From Gloeobacter violaceus PCC 7421 (lineage in GTDB: Bacteria > Cyanobacteriota > Cyanobacteriia > Gloeobacterales > Gloeobacteraceae), in the NCBI RefSeq assembly GCF_000011385.1, contig NC_005125.1, positions 1,488,001 to 1,552,000 on the forward strand: a stretch of DNA of 64,000 nucleotides, in the 5' to 3' direction. The notes beneath the pieces were generated by a model. The model had not been told where the DNA came from. It did no database searches and saw only the letters and a program-made list of their open reading frames with translations. This document shows, piece by piece, positions 42,143 through 50,797 of this stretch (its first letter is position 1; each line of letters starts with the position of its first letter). The position numbers were made by a program, and so were the translations under genes.

Positions 42143-42582
42143 GCCCCGAACAAACTCGGCTGCTGGCGCGGGCGGGCGAAGCGGTCGCTGCGGCGCGTCT
42201 GCTGCTGGAGGCCGGCTTGTTCAACGACAGCGCCTCGCGCTCCTACTACGCGATGTTTTACTGCGCTTCGGCGATGCTGCTGCAACTGGGTGCTCGTCCC
42301 AAAAGCCATGCGGGCACAATCTCGGAGTTCGGCCGCCGTTGTGTCATGGCCGGCATCGCGAGTATCGAAGAGCGCGACGAGCTGATCTTGGCGGAACGCA
42401 GGCGCAATGCGGCCGACTACGGCACCCCTCAGGCAGAGATCGACGCGCACATAGCAGAACGGTTGCTGGAGACCGCCGGGCGGTGGGTGGAGCGCACCCC
42501 GAGGCAAATCACTGAATACGCCCGACAAAGCGAGCCAGGCGGCGGGAAGGAACGCTCCAACGGGCCGGATGTTGAACGTTGA
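42139..42582 (+). CDS. HEPN-domain toxin
   Basis: A 147-residue helical protein starting at TTG inside the MNT stop region. It has the HEPN core SASRSYYAMFYCASAMLLQL, then RPKSHAG and RRNAADYG. A canonical Rx4-6H RNase motif is not fully clear: the RPKSH spacing is Rx3H and DY replaces a later histidine, so ribonuclease activity is uncertain. Paired with MNT as a type VII-like toxin-antitoxin system. A highly charged C-terminal tail follows. Confidence 0.87.
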   Translation: MSPEQTRLLARAGEAVAAARLLLEAGLFNDSASRSYYAMFYCASAMLLQLGARPKSHAGTISEFGRRCVMAGIASIEERDELILAERRRNAADYGTPQAEIDAHIAERLLETAGRWVERTPRQITEYARQSEPGGGKERSNGPDVER

Positions 42583-42760
42583 TATCGCAGGTCGATCGAC
42601 CATTGGGTAGTATGCAACAGCAGCAGGCAGTCGCTTCCCTTTGACATACAATTACCGCTTCTGCGGATGGGGCCTGCTTTCCAAAGATTGCCACTCGGTC
42701 TGAGGGGAGTGCACTTCCATTGCAACTGCTACCACGTTCTTGGTTGTACAAATTGTAGTA

Positions 42761-42909
42761 CTTCTCAGCGAGCGAGGGCAATGAAAGCCATGACTGCGAA
42801 GCCGATGCCCCTTCAAAGAGCATTCGTGGGGCATTGTTCAAGCGCGCACGGCGGTTTCACTCTGCACCAGCCGTCCGTCTTCCATGTGTACGGTGCGGGT
42901 GGCGACATC
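42761..42909. repeat. Direct repeat 2: intact devA 3' end and flank
   Basis: Counterpart of 41559-41708. It includes the end of the intact devA and its downstream flank. The two copies lie 1.2 kb apart and enclose the MNT/HEPN pair. Confidence 0.85.
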
Positions 42910-43536
42910 GAGGATGCGGCTGTCGTGGGTGACCATCAAGATGGCGCAGCCTTGATCGGCGGCCAACTGCTGCATCAACTCCACTACCTCGCGGCCGGAT
43001 TTGCTGTCGAGGGCGGCGGTCGGTTCGTCGGCCAATACCAGGGAAGGTCGGTTCACCAGGGCGCGGGCGATGGCGACGCGCTGCTTCTGACCGCCGGAAA
43101 GATTCTCCGGGTAGTAATCGAGCCGATCGCCCAGACCCACCGCCACCAGCATCGCTTCGGAGAGGGAGCGCGCCTCGGCAGGACTCGCAGCGCTCAGCTC
43201 CGCCGCCATCTGCACGTTCTGGCGGGCAGTTAGAAAGCCGAGCAAATTGTGGGACTGGAAGATATAGCCGATGTTGCGGCGGATGGCCACCAGAGCTGCT
43301 TCGTCCGCTCCGCACAGCTCCTGGCCGAGTACTTGAAGGCTGCCGCTCTGGGGGGAGCGCAGCGCGCCAATCAGCGTGAGCAGCGTCGTTTTGCCGGAAC
43401 CGGAAGGGCCGGTGAGGATCACCAGCTCCCCCCCGGCGATGGTGAGATCGATGTCCGAGAGTACCCGGCGTTCGAGGGCGCCGTGGCCGAAGGTGTGGTC
43501 GAGCCGGCGGATGGCAATCACAGGCGTCTGGGACAT
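42838..43536 (-). CDS. devA: DevA-type ABC exporter ATPase
   Basis: About 232 residues from ATG 43536. Walker A is LTGPSGSGKTTLLTLIGALR, signature [15 protein letters not shown], Walker B LVLADEPTAALDSKSG and the H-loop MVTHDSRI. It belongs to the LolD/MacB/DevA class. With DevB and DevC it forms an exporter that, in heterocyst-forming cyanobacteria, moves glycolipids with TolC; here the cargo is unknown. Its 3' end is duplicated 1.2 kb further left. Confidence 0.93.
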   Translation of the reverse strand: MSQTPVIAIRRLDHTFGHGALERRVLSDIDLTIAGGELVILTGPSGSGKTTLLTLIGALRSPQSGSLQVLGQELCGADEAALVAIRRNIGYIFQSHNLLGFLTARQNVQMAAELSAASPAEARSLSEAMLVAVGLGDRLDYYPENLSGGQKQRVAIARALVNRPSLVLADEPTAALDSKSGREVVELMQQLAADQGCAILMVTHDSRILDVATRTVHMEDGRLVQSETAVRA

Positions 43537-43556
43537 GGTTCGGTGCTCCGGTAGGT

Positions 43557-44708
43557 TTAGGCGAAGATTTCGGCCGGATCGGCGGCGCGCAAGCGGCGCA
43601 CGGCGATGGCGCCGGAAATGGCGCACATCAGTACCGTGAGGGCGAAGATAATGGCCGCGCGCAGCGGATCCATCGCCAGCGGCAACAGCGTCGCCCCCCG
43701 CGTCAGGTCGTACAGACCCAGGGAGATGGCAAAACCGGGAACAAAGCCCAACAGCGACAGCAAGAAGGCTTCCTGGAAGACCACACCGAGCAGGTAGCCG
43801 TTGGTGTAGCCGATCGCCTTGAGCGTCGCGTACTCGGCCAGGTGATCGCTCACATCGGTATAGAGAATCTGGTAGACGATGATCGTACCCACGATGAAAC
43901 CCATGGCCGCACCGAGGGCAAAGATATAACCGATGGGCGTGCTGCGGTTCCAGTAATCTTTTTCGAAGTCCATGTACTCCTGGCGCGACAACACGCGCAC
44001 ATCCGCGGGCAGTGCAGCGCGCAAATCGGCTTTCACCCGCTCCGGGTCGGCGCCGGGAGTGAGGCGCACCAGGCCCAGATCTACCAGGCCCTTGCTGCGC
44101 TCGCCAAAGAGGCGCAAGAAATTGAGGTCGCTGGTGATGAGGGTACCGTTGATGGCAAAGGAAGTGCCCATCTGAAAGAGGCCCCCCACCCGCACCCGCC
44201 GGTCGTTGACCTCGGTGACGATGGACTGGCCGCCGGTGTAGCGGGAGGCAATCGGTCCATATTCGCTGCGCGAGGCCCGATCAAAAAGCACCGTGTCGGA
44301 TTTGCGGATGGAGGCCAGTTTGCGGTTCACCTCGCCCAGGCGAAAGACCGGCTCGCCCGGGTTAAAACCCACCACAAAAATGCCGCGCGTCTCGTTGCTC
44401 TCGGGGTTGCGAAAGCGGCCAAAGTCCAGATAGACGGGACTCGCCCCCGCCACCCCCGGTACGGCCATCGCCTGGTAGAGCCGCCGCTGCGAGAAACTCT
44501 GCATACTCACCAGCGCGCTCGATTTGGGACCGATAAGAAAGATGTCCGCTTCGAAACTCGCGTGCAACCGAACGGCGCCATCGAACAGGGCGGCACGAAA
44601 GCCGAGCTGCAAAAACATCAAGATTACCGCAAAGCCGATGCCGGCCACGGCGACCAGCAGCCGCACCCGCTCGCGGGTCAGTTGCAACCAGGCGAGGGGC
44701 ATCTTCAT
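43557..44708 (-). CDS. devC: DevC-type ABC exporter permease
   Basis: A 383-residue FtsX-like permease with a first membrane helix (LLVAVAGIGFAVILMFLQLG), a large extracytoplasmic domain with RNPESNETRGIFVVGF, and three C-terminal helices (GAAMGFIVGTIIVYQILYTD, VVFQEAFLLSLLGFVPGFAI, AIIFALTVLMCAISGAIAVR). DHLAEYATLKAIGYTN is the coupling motif to the ATPase. It overlaps devB by 4 nt and is followed by devA after 20 nt. Confidence 0.93.
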   Translation of the reverse strand: MKMPLAWLQLTRERVRLLVAVAGIGFAVILMFLQLGFRAALFDGAVRLHASFEADIFLIGPKSSALVSMQSFSQRRLYQAMAVPGVAGASPVYLDFGRFRNPESNETRGIFVVGFNPGEPVFRLGEVNRKLASIRKSDTVLFDRASRSEYGPIASRYTGGQSIVTEVNDRRVRVGGLFQMGTSFAINGTLITSDLNFLRLFGERSKGLVDLGLVRLTPGADPERVKADLRAALPADVRVLSRQEYMDFEKDYWNRSTPIGYIFALGAAMGFIVGTIIVYQILYTDVSDHLAEYATLKAIGYTNGYLLGVVFQEAFLLSLLGFVPGFAISLGLYDLTRGATLLPLAMDPLRAAIIFALTVLMCAISGAIAVRRLRAADPAEIFA

Positions 44709-45802
44709 GGTTTGGCACTCCGATTCGGCTCAATGGCCACATCCACCTGCAGGTTGGTGAGGCCGCTCACCCGGCGACCGTCCGCCGGGTCCAGACGAAT
44801 TTTGACCTCGACCACCCGCGCGTCGATGTCGGCGGCGGGGTCGGTGTTGAGCACATCCTTCTTGGCAATGATCCGACCCACCTGATCCACCGCGCCGCCC
44901 AGGGGACCAGCGAAGGCGCCGTTGGCACTGGTGATCCGCGCCCGCTGCCCCGGGCGCACCCGGCCTATCTCCGTCTCGTACACCTCGGCCACCGCGTACA
45001 TCCGGTCGGTGCGGCCCACCTCGGCGATGCCTTCAGGACCAATCACCTCGCCCGGCCAGGCGTGGATCTTGAGCACCTGGCCATCCGCCAGGGCGCGCAC
45101 GTAGGCCACTTCGAGATCCGCCTCGGCCCGCGCCTGCGCCGAGCGGGCCTGCTCCACCTGCGCCTGGGCTTCGAGCACATCGGTGGGACGCACCTCGGCG
45201 GTGGCGACCAGGGCGTTGCGGGCCTGGGCCAACTGCCCCTCGAGGGTGCGCATCGCCAGGCGCTTGCTGTCGAGGGCAGATGCCGAAATCGCCCCATCGC
45301 GCTCCAGTGCCGCGTAGCGCTCCCACTCGGTGCGGGCAATCTCCAGTTCACCCGCCAGCCGGTCGATCCCGGCGCGCTGGGCTGCCAGTTCACCGCCTTT
45401 TGCCCCGGCGCGCACCTGCGCCAGCCGCGCCTGGGCGACTTTGACCTGGGAGCGGGCCTGGACGACCGTCGCCGCGTAGCGGCCCCGCCGATCGAGCACC
45501 GCTACCGCCTGCCCGGCTTTGACCCGGTCTCCCTCGCGCACCAACAGCTTCTCCAGCCGCGTCGCCTCGAAGGCCGTGGGCGCCGCCAGGCGGACCACCT
45601 CGCCCTCCGGTTCGAGCCGCCCCGAAGCGACCACCGCCCGCACTACCGGCGCAGAAGGCGCCCGCACTACCGGTGCCGCCCCCGGCTGCCGCGCCGAAAG
45701 ACCATAGAACAACACCGCCCCGCCGCCCACCGCGGCAGCGATCGCCAAGAACACCCGCCACCGGCTCGCCGTCTGGCCTGGAAACCGACTGAGAGTTGCC
45801 AT
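44705..45802 (-). CDS. devB: DevB-type membrane fusion protein
   Basis: A 365-residue periplasmic adaptor with one N-terminal membrane anchor (FLAIAAAVGGGAVLFYGLSA). The lipoyl half-motif RLEKLLVREGDRVKAGQAVA is near residue 90. A long coiled-coil hairpin from about residue 120 to 220 is rich in Ala, Gln, Glu and Arg. The beta-barrel region contains YAVAEVYETEIGRVRPGQRA. It joins the DevC/DevA pump to an outer-membrane TolC partner, which is not in this window. First gene of devBCA, under the PadR-type operators at 45840-45899. Confidence 0.93.
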   Translation of the reverse strand: MATLSRFPGQTASRWRVFLAIAAAVGGGAVLFYGLSARQPGAAPVVRAPSAPVVRAVVASGRLEPEGEVVRLAAPTAFEATRLEKLLVREGDRVKAGQAVAVLDRRGRYAATVVQARSQVKVAQARLAQVRAGAKGGELAAQRAGIDRLAGELEIARTEWERYAALERDGAISASALDSKRLAMRTLEGQLAQARNALVATAEVRPTDVLEAQAQVEQARSAQARAEADLEVAYVRALADGQVLKIHAWPGEVIGPEGIAEVGRTDRMYAVAEVYETEIGRVRPGQRARITSANGAFAGPLGGAVDQVGRIIAKKDVLNTDPAADIDARVVEVKIRLDPADGRRVSGLTNLQVDVAIEPNRSAKP

Positions 45803-45839
45803 AAACTCCGCTCCGCCACGCTAGAATCGAATTTGTCAA

Positions 45840-45899
45840 ATGCAATTTGCTGCACTGCAACTCATTGCATATTGGCAGTTTAGATGCAACAATTTGCAT
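45840..45899. promoter_or_regulatory. PadR-type operator region between devB and padR
   Basis: A perfect palindrome ATGCAA-N4-TTGCAT lies at 45884-45899, and a second ATGCAA...TTGCAT pair with wider spacing at 45840-45870. TGCAA half-sites recur several times in between. The position between divergent devBCA and the PadR gene fits an autoregulated repressor site. Confidence 0.6.
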
Positions 45900-45925
45900 A
45901 AGTCAAGCCCCCGGATCAAAATCAC

Positions 45926-46480
45926 ATGGCACTGGCGCACGCGATACTGGCACTGCTGGCGGACCGCTCCTTCAGCGGTTACGAGTTGACTAAAGAATTC
46001 GAAGGCTCGGTGGGGTGTTTCTGGAAAGCGACCCACCAGCAGATTTACCGGGAGTTGGCGGCGCTTGAGGAGCGCGCTTTCGTGCACGCGGATCTGGTCA
46101 CCCAGGAAGGACGGCCCAACAAGAAGCTCTACGAATTGACGGAGGCGGGCAAGCGCTGGCTTTCCGAGTGGCTGGCCGAGCCGAGCGAACCGTGCGTGAT
46201 CCGCGAGGACATGCTAGTCAAAATGTTCGCGGGTTATCTCACCTCCCCGGAGGTGCTCATCGCCGAAATCGAAAGGCGCAAGGCCTTGCACGCCGAGAAG
46301 CTCGAGTACTACCGACAGGTCGAGCGGGAGCACTTCGGCGATCTGAGCACCATACCGATCGAGAAGCGCTTCGGGTACCTTTCGCTCAAGCGCGGGCTGC
46401 GCTATGAAGCGGACTGGGTGGCGTGGTGCGACGAAGCGGCGGCCCTGCTGCACTCCCCCACCTTCGCACCGCCCGGGTAA
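45926..46480 (+). CDS. PadR-family transcriptional regulator
   Basis: A 184-residue regulator with the PadR winged helix at residues 1-85: ILALLADRSFSGYELTKEFE, FWKATHQQIYRELAALEERA and RPNKKLYELTEAGKRWLSEW. The C-terminal half is the helical Vir-like dimerisation domain (IERRKALHAEKLEYYRQVER). It is divergent from devBCA and probably represses it, with de-repression by the exported or a related compound. Confidence 0.92.
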   Translation: MALAHAILALLADRSFSGYELTKEFEGSVGCFWKATHQQIYRELAALEERAFVHADLVTQEGRPNKKLYELTEAGKRWLSEWLAEPSEPCVIREDMLVKMFAGYLTSPEVLIAEIERRKALHAEKLEYYRQVEREHFGDLSTIPIEKRFGYLSLKRGLRYEADWVAWCDEAAALLHSPTFAPPG

Positions 46481-46520
46481 ACCCCGATACAATCGGGTCC
46501 GGTGTTCGCTGTCCTGCACT

Positions 46521-47624
46521 ATGGCCCTGACGGTCGTCTTCAACGGAAATTATCTGTCGCTGCGGCCTACCGGCATCGGCCAGTACGTCCTCAACCTCTG
46601 GCGCTGCTGGCGGCACGCGCAGAAGCCTCTGCGCGCCTTTATGCCTGCGGAGTACCTGCAAGAACCGCTCAGAGGCCACCGCACGGTCAAAACACCCGGC
46701 CACCTGGCCCGTCTCATCTGGAATCAGACGATCCTGCCCACCCGCCTGCGGCCGGGCGAGGTGCTGTTCAATCCGGTACCGGAGGGGCCGCTGGTGGGTG
46801 GACTGCCCCAGGTCACCGCCGCCCACGACACCATTCCGCTCATCTTCCCGGAACTTTTCCCGCGCAAACAGGCGTACTTTCGCTATCTGGTGCCCGCCTG
46901 TCTGCGCCGGGCGGCACGGATCTTGTGCAATTCCGAGCAGACCCGCGCCGATCTGGTGCGCTTCTACGGCCTCGACCCAGCCGGGATGACCGTGATCCCC
47001 CTTGCCTGCGACCGGGAGCGTTTTTTCCCGCGCCCGGCCGATCCCAGGCAACTGGCCTTCTACGGCCTGGAGGCCGACCAGTACCTGCTCTACGTCGGCT
47101 CCCACGAGCCCCACAAAAACCTGGCTCGGCTCATCGAAGCCTTCGCCCGGGTGGCTGGCGATTGGCCGGGCAAGCTCGCTATCGCCGGAGCCTGCGATCC
47201 CCGGTATACTCCCCCGCTGATGCGTCTGGCGGAGCAACGGGGGATCGCTGCCCGGGTGCGCTGGCTCGATTATCCGGCCGACGCGGATCTGCCCTTGCTC
47301 TACAGGGGCGCGCACCTGTTCGCCTTTCCCAGCCTGTACGAAGGATTCGGCCTGCCGGTGCTGGAGGCGATGGCTTGTGGCGCGGCAGTGCTCACCTCCA
47401 CCCGCGGAGCGCTCGCGGAGGTGGCAGGGCAAGCGGCGGTACTGGTCGAACCGGAGTCCGCCGAGGGGATCGCCGCCGGTTTGGAGCAGCTGTTTGACCC
47501 TCGGGTACGGGCGAAGTACCGCACCCTTGCCCTGCAAAGGGCCGCCGAATTCAGCTGGGAGCGCACCGCCGAGGCGACCTGGCAGGTGATTGAGGGGGTG
47601 GGATCCCCCCCTGCCCCCCCTTGA
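46521..47624 (+). CDS. Group 1 (GT4-type) glycosyltransferase
   Basis: A 367-residue GT-B glycosyltransferase from ATG 46521. The N-terminal domain shows the acceptor-side GNYLSLRPTGIGQYVLNL. The donor-side domain has YLLYVGSHEPHKNLARLIEA, then LYRGAHLFAFPSLYEGFGLP with the EGFGLP nucleotide-sugar motif and VLEAMACGAAVLTS. Likely builds an exopolysaccharide or cell-envelope glycan. Its last codons run into a GC-rich palindromic repeat, so the C-terminus GSPPAPP is repeat-encoded. Confidence 0.9.
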   Translation: MALTVVFNGNYLSLRPTGIGQYVLNLWRCWRHAQKPLRAFMPAEYLQEPLRGHRTVKTPGHLARLIWNQTILPTRLRPGEVLFNPVPEGPLVGGLPQVTAAHDTIPLIFPELFPRKQAYFRYLVPACLRRAARILCNSEQTRADLVRFYGLDPAGMTVIPLACDRERFFPRPADPRQLAFYGLEADQYLLYVGSHEPHKNLARLIEAFARVAGDWPGKLAIAGACDPRYTPPLMRLAEQRGIAARVRWLDYPADADLPLLYRGAHLFAFPSLYEGFGLPVLEAMACGAAVLTSTRGALAEVAGQAAVLVEPESAEGIAAGLEQLFDPRVRAKYRTLALQRAAEFSWERTAEATWQVIEGVGSPPAPP

Positions 47625-47633
47625 GAAGGGGGG
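47600..47633 (+). repeat. C/G-rich palindromic repeat at the glycosyltransferase stop
   Basis: A CCCCCCTT/AAGGGGGG hairpin (47615-47622 with 47626-47633, loop GAG) follows GGATCCCCCC. The TGA stop at 47622-47624 lies in the hairpin. An almost identical unit occurs at 49491-49526 in opposite orientation. Confidence 0.8.
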
Positions 47634-47660
47634 TGGTGAGGCGTCGGGGGTTTGTGGGGG

Positions 47661-49367
47661 TCAGCCGCCGTTGCGGAAGACATGCACGTCCCAATCGCTC
47701 AAGTGCACGTTGAGGATGCCGCCTTCGACGTCGACTTCGTAGAGGCGGGTCTTCTCGAACCAGTGGCCGTCCTCGGGGAAGCAGGGCACCTGGTAATCGC
47801 CCAGGTTGCCGTCGCCCAGGTGGGCGACGACCGCCACCCGCGAGCCCTCGGCGTTGAAGCGCACGTAGGCGATCACCCGCGCTTCTTGGTCGATGTGGAA
47901 AAAATCGATCTCGTTGGTCCAGAGCGCCTGGGTCTCGCGCCGCAGGTCGATGAGACCTTTGTAGCGCTCCAGAAGCGCCACGTGCCGGTCGTGATCGAGC
48001 AGTGTCCACTCCACCGCGTGCACTTCCTCGTCCTGGGGATAGGCCTGGCCCATCGCCTGGCCCTGGTAGAGCATCGGCAGACCCACCGAGGTCATCAGCA
48101 AGGCCGCCGCGCACTCCAGGCGCTTGAAGCTGCCCTCTTCGTTGATGCCCGCGTCGCGCAGCCGCTGCAGCAGGCGGGGCTTGTCGTGGTTTTCGTAGAA
48201 GTTGACGGCGTTGCTCGGCCCCGGATAGCCGTGGTGCAGGGGGTTGATCGAGTCGACAATCTGGTCGGTGTCGAACATGTTGCGCACCATCAGATCATCG
48301 ATCATCCAGTAGTAAGTCTCGTGGTAGGCGCCGTCCATCGGGCCGTCCGCACCGGTAATCGCCGGGTTTTCGGGGATATGCTCGCCGACGAGGTAGAAGG
48401 GTTTGCCCCCCGAATTGGCCTTCGAACGCCTGGCCACTTCGCCCAGAAAATCGAAGTATTTAATTTGGGCGGCGGCGTCGATGCGGTAGCCGTCGATGTG
48501 GTACTCGCGCACCCAGTAATCGACCAGATCGTAGAGGTATTCGCGGGCCGGGTTGCGCTTGTAGTGCTCGTCGTAAAATTCGAGGTTGAACTTGGGTCCC
48601 CAGACATTGCCCGGTTCGTCCGGCTCGGTGCCCGGCGCATAGAACCAGTAGGTAAAGTCGATGCGCGTGAGCGGGCTTTCCGATTCGGAGTGGTTGAGGA
48701 CAATGTCCAGGATGACCCGAAAACCGCGCTCGTGACAGGCGTCCACGAAGGCTTTGAGATCTTCGGGCTTGCCGTAGGAGGATTCGGGGGCAAAGGGATG
48801 GCGGGGGTTGTAACCCCAGTAGTGCTCGCCCGGGTACTCGGTGACGGGCATCAACTGCACGCAGTTGACCCCCAGATCCACCAGGTAGTCGAGCTGTTGG
48901 ATCGCATCGATGAACGTGTCGCCGCCAAAGGCGCTCACGTGCAGTTCATAGATGATCAAATGGTCGTCCGGGGAAAGGGGCACATCGTCGTGCTCCCAGA
49001 CATACTCGTCGGTGATTTGCTTGCCGTCTTTGATGCGGATGACGGTATTTTCGCGGTTTTTCTCATCGACTTGGCGGGCATACGGGTCGGCGATCGCCAC
49101 CGTCTCGCCCTCGCAGAAGAAACTCTTGGAAACGAGCTTGAACTTGTACTGATGTTCACCATCCGGTAAATCGATCTCGACGAAAAAGCAGCCCTTGTCG
49201 TCCTTCTCCATTGGGATCTCTTCCCAGTTCGAGAATGAGCCTACGAGTGCCGCTTTTTCGTTGTAGGGGGCCAGCAGTTGAAAGCGAATCATGCCGGTCT
49301 TCGCATCGGCTTTTGCTTCGGACTGCGGCTGCACCTTGCTCTCGGACGGATCTTTGGTCGTCGTCAT
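47661..49367 (-). CDS. GH13 alpha-amylase-family enzyme with CBM48-like N-terminus
   Basis: About 568 residues from ATG 49367 (GGGGAG upstream). Residues about 25-110 form a CBM48-like beta sandwich (KAALVGSFSNWEEIPMEKDD). The TIM-barrel GH13 regions follow: region I DIVLNHSES, region II DGYRIDAAAQ with the nucleophile Asp, region III YLVGEH with the acid Glu, and region IV NFYENHDKPRLL. The sequence resembles branching or debranching-type enzymes of glycogen metabolism but is shorter than GlgB or GlgX, so the exact bond is not clear. Transcribed towards the glycosyltransferase. Confidence 0.88.
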   Translation of the reverse strand: MTTTKDPSESKVQPQSEAKADAKTGMIRFQLLAPYNEKAALVGSFSNWEEIPMEKDDKGCFFVEIDLPDGEHQYKFKLVSKSFFCEGETVAIADPYARQVDEKNRENTVIRIKDGKQITDEYVWEHDDVPLSPDDHLIIYELHVSAFGGDTFIDAIQQLDYLVDLGVNCVQLMPVTEYPGEHYWGYNPRHPFAPESSYGKPEDLKAFVDACHERGFRVILDIVLNHSESESPLTRIDFTYWFYAPGTEPDEPGNVWGPKFNLEFYDEHYKRNPAREYLYDLVDYWVREYHIDGYRIDAAAQIKYFDFLGEVARRSKANSGGKPFYLVGEHIPENPAITGADGPMDGAYHETYYWMIDDLMVRNMFDTDQIVDSINPLHHGYPGPSNAVNFYENHDKPRLLQRLRDAGINEEGSFKRLECAAALLMTSVGLPMLYQGQAMGQAYPQDEEVHAVEWTLLDHDRHVALLERYKGLIDLRRETQALWTNEIDFFHIDQEARVIAYVRFNAEGSRVAVVAHLGDGNLGDYQVPCFPEDGHWFEKTRLYEVDVEGGILNVHLSDWDVHVFRNGG

Positions 49368-49490
49368 AATCTCCCCATTGCAGACCGATGACATTTCCAA
49401 GGCCGGTTTCTGCTATATGCAATGTAGGACAGCTCCCAAATCCCGGTATCTACCCGCCGGTAGAACCGATAGCTCCCTCCCAGCCTCTCA

Positions 49491-49526
49491 CCCCCCCTTT
49501 TCAAAGGGGGGGCAGGGGGGGGATCC
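49491..49526 (-). repeat. C/G-rich palindromic repeat at the holB stop
   Basis: Hairpin of CCCCCCCTTT (49491-49500) and AAAGGGGGGG (49503-49512) next to CAGGGGGGGGATCC. The holB stop at 49501-49503 lies in the loop. Same family as 47600-47633, reversed. Confidence 0.8.
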
Positions 49527-50427
49527 CCACCTCCCAGGCCAGCCGGGGCGAGACATAACCCAACAGCTGAGTGCGCAAAGCCTCCAAGGGCGCCAGCCGC
49601 TCCACCCGGCCCGCCGCCCAGGCGAGTTGCTGCAAATAATCGACCAGGGGAATTTGTTGTTCGAGATTCAGTTCGGCGTCGATGCGGCGGGCGAGGGTGA
49701 GGGCACTGCGCAGGTCGAGGGGCCGGTAAGCCCACTTTTCGGCCTCCGCCAGCAGTTCGGGCGGGATGCCGAAAAGCCAAGTCTGCAATTCGAGGGCACG
49801 GCCGGGACTGCCCTGGGCCATGGCGAGCAGCCGTTCGTCCACCGACTTGCCCAAGGCCGCCAGGATTTGCGCTACCAGTTCGTGGGGCAGGCAACAAAAG
49901 GGCACCTTCTGGCAGCGCGAGCGCACGGTGGCAAGCAAGCCGCCCGCAGAAGGAGCGATCAGCACGAAGACCGCCCCCCCCGGTTCTTCGAGAATCTTGA
50001 GCAGGGCGTTGGCCGCCCCGTCGCCCATCGCCTCGGCACCTTCGATCACAATCACCTGGCGAGCGGCTTCCAGCGGCGGGCGGCTCAAAAACTGGTTGAT
50101 CCCCCGCACCTGCTCAAGGCGCACCTGCGGAAGCGCCCGGGGCAGATTGCCCCCTTCTGCCAGGGCCTCGGCGCGGCTGAGCAGCTTGTCGCCTTTTTTG
50201 TAGGTCGGCTCGACCCAGAGCAGATCCGGGTGGTTGCCCCGCTCGATGCGGCCAAGGGCGCTTTCGAGCAGCCGGGCCGCGAAGTGGCGGGCGGCCATCG
50301 CCTTGCCCACCCCCTGCGGTCCGCAAAACAGGTACGCCGGGGCGATGCGGCCGGTGACAATCGCCCGTTCGAGCAAGGCCATCGCCAGGGGTTGGCCCTT
50401 GACGGAGCTTTGGGCAGTGCAGTTCAT
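49501..50427 (-). CDS. holB: DNA polymerase III delta-prime subunit
   Basis: A 308-residue clamp-loader subunit. An AAA+ P-loop-like GPQGVGKAMAARHFA is near residue 35, with Lys-Ala where active ATPases have Lys-Thr/Ser, as expected for the non-hydrolysing delta-prime. VIVIEGAEAMGDGAANALLK and ILEEPGGAVFVLIAPSAGGL are the Walker B and sensor regions, and TVRSRCQKVPF is the SRC motif. Its start overlaps the upstream small gene by 4 nt. The last residues are encoded by a repeat. Confidence 0.92.
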   Translation of the reverse strand: MNCTAQSSVKGQPLAMALLERAIVTGRIAPAYLFCGPQGVGKAMAARHFAARLLESALGRIERGNHPDLLWVEPTYKKGDKLLSRAEALAEGGNLPRALPQVRLEQVRGINQFLSRPPLEAARQVIVIEGAEAMGDGAANALLKILEEPGGAVFVLIAPSAGGLLATVRSRCQKVPFCCLPHELVAQILAALGKSVDERLLAMAQGSPGRALELQTWLFGIPPELLAEAEKWAYRPLDLRSALTLARRIDAELNLEQQIPLVDYLQQLAWAAGRVERLAPLEALRTQLLGYVSPRLAWEVGIPPLPPL

Positions 50428-50768
50428 GCCGCCATTTCACGCAGGCTCAAAGCAGCCAATTCCCGGATCTGCGCCCAGTCTTGATGGTGGTGCAGGGCTT
50501 CCTCCGTCCAGAGTGTCTGCTGTTCGCTCATTTGGGTCAATCGTCGATCGACGGCATACACCAGTTCCGCCTGCCGCGGGGTCAACAACCGCTTCTCGAC
50601 GAGCACCGGCAAACCGGCCAACGAATCGTCAAACTCCAGGGCCAGTTCGTCTGCCGAGGGACTGACGCCCAGTTTTTCCAGGTAAGCCGCCTGCTCGTCC
50701 GCCGGGGCCGCCAATCGCAAAAGGCACAATTCCAGTGCGTGAAGCCGTTGCTCTAACTGCTTGTCCAT
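50424..50768 (-). CDS. Small hypothetical protein upstream of holB
   Basis: A 114-residue acidic, Leu-rich helical protein from ATG 50768, with no membrane segment and no motif I recognise. Two parts are notable: EQRLHALELCLLRLAAPADE and TPRQAELVYAVDRRLTQMSE. Its stop overlaps the holB start, so the two are translated together. It may be a lineage-specific protein. Confidence 0.6.
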   Translation of the reverse strand: MDKQLEQRLHALELCLLRLAAPADEQAAYLEKLGVSPSADELALEFDDSLAGLPVLVEKRLLTPRQAELVYAVDRRLTQMSEQQTLWTEEALHHHQDWAQIRELAALSLREMAA

Positions 50769-50797
50769 GGACCGGACCCCATGCGTACTCTTTAAGA

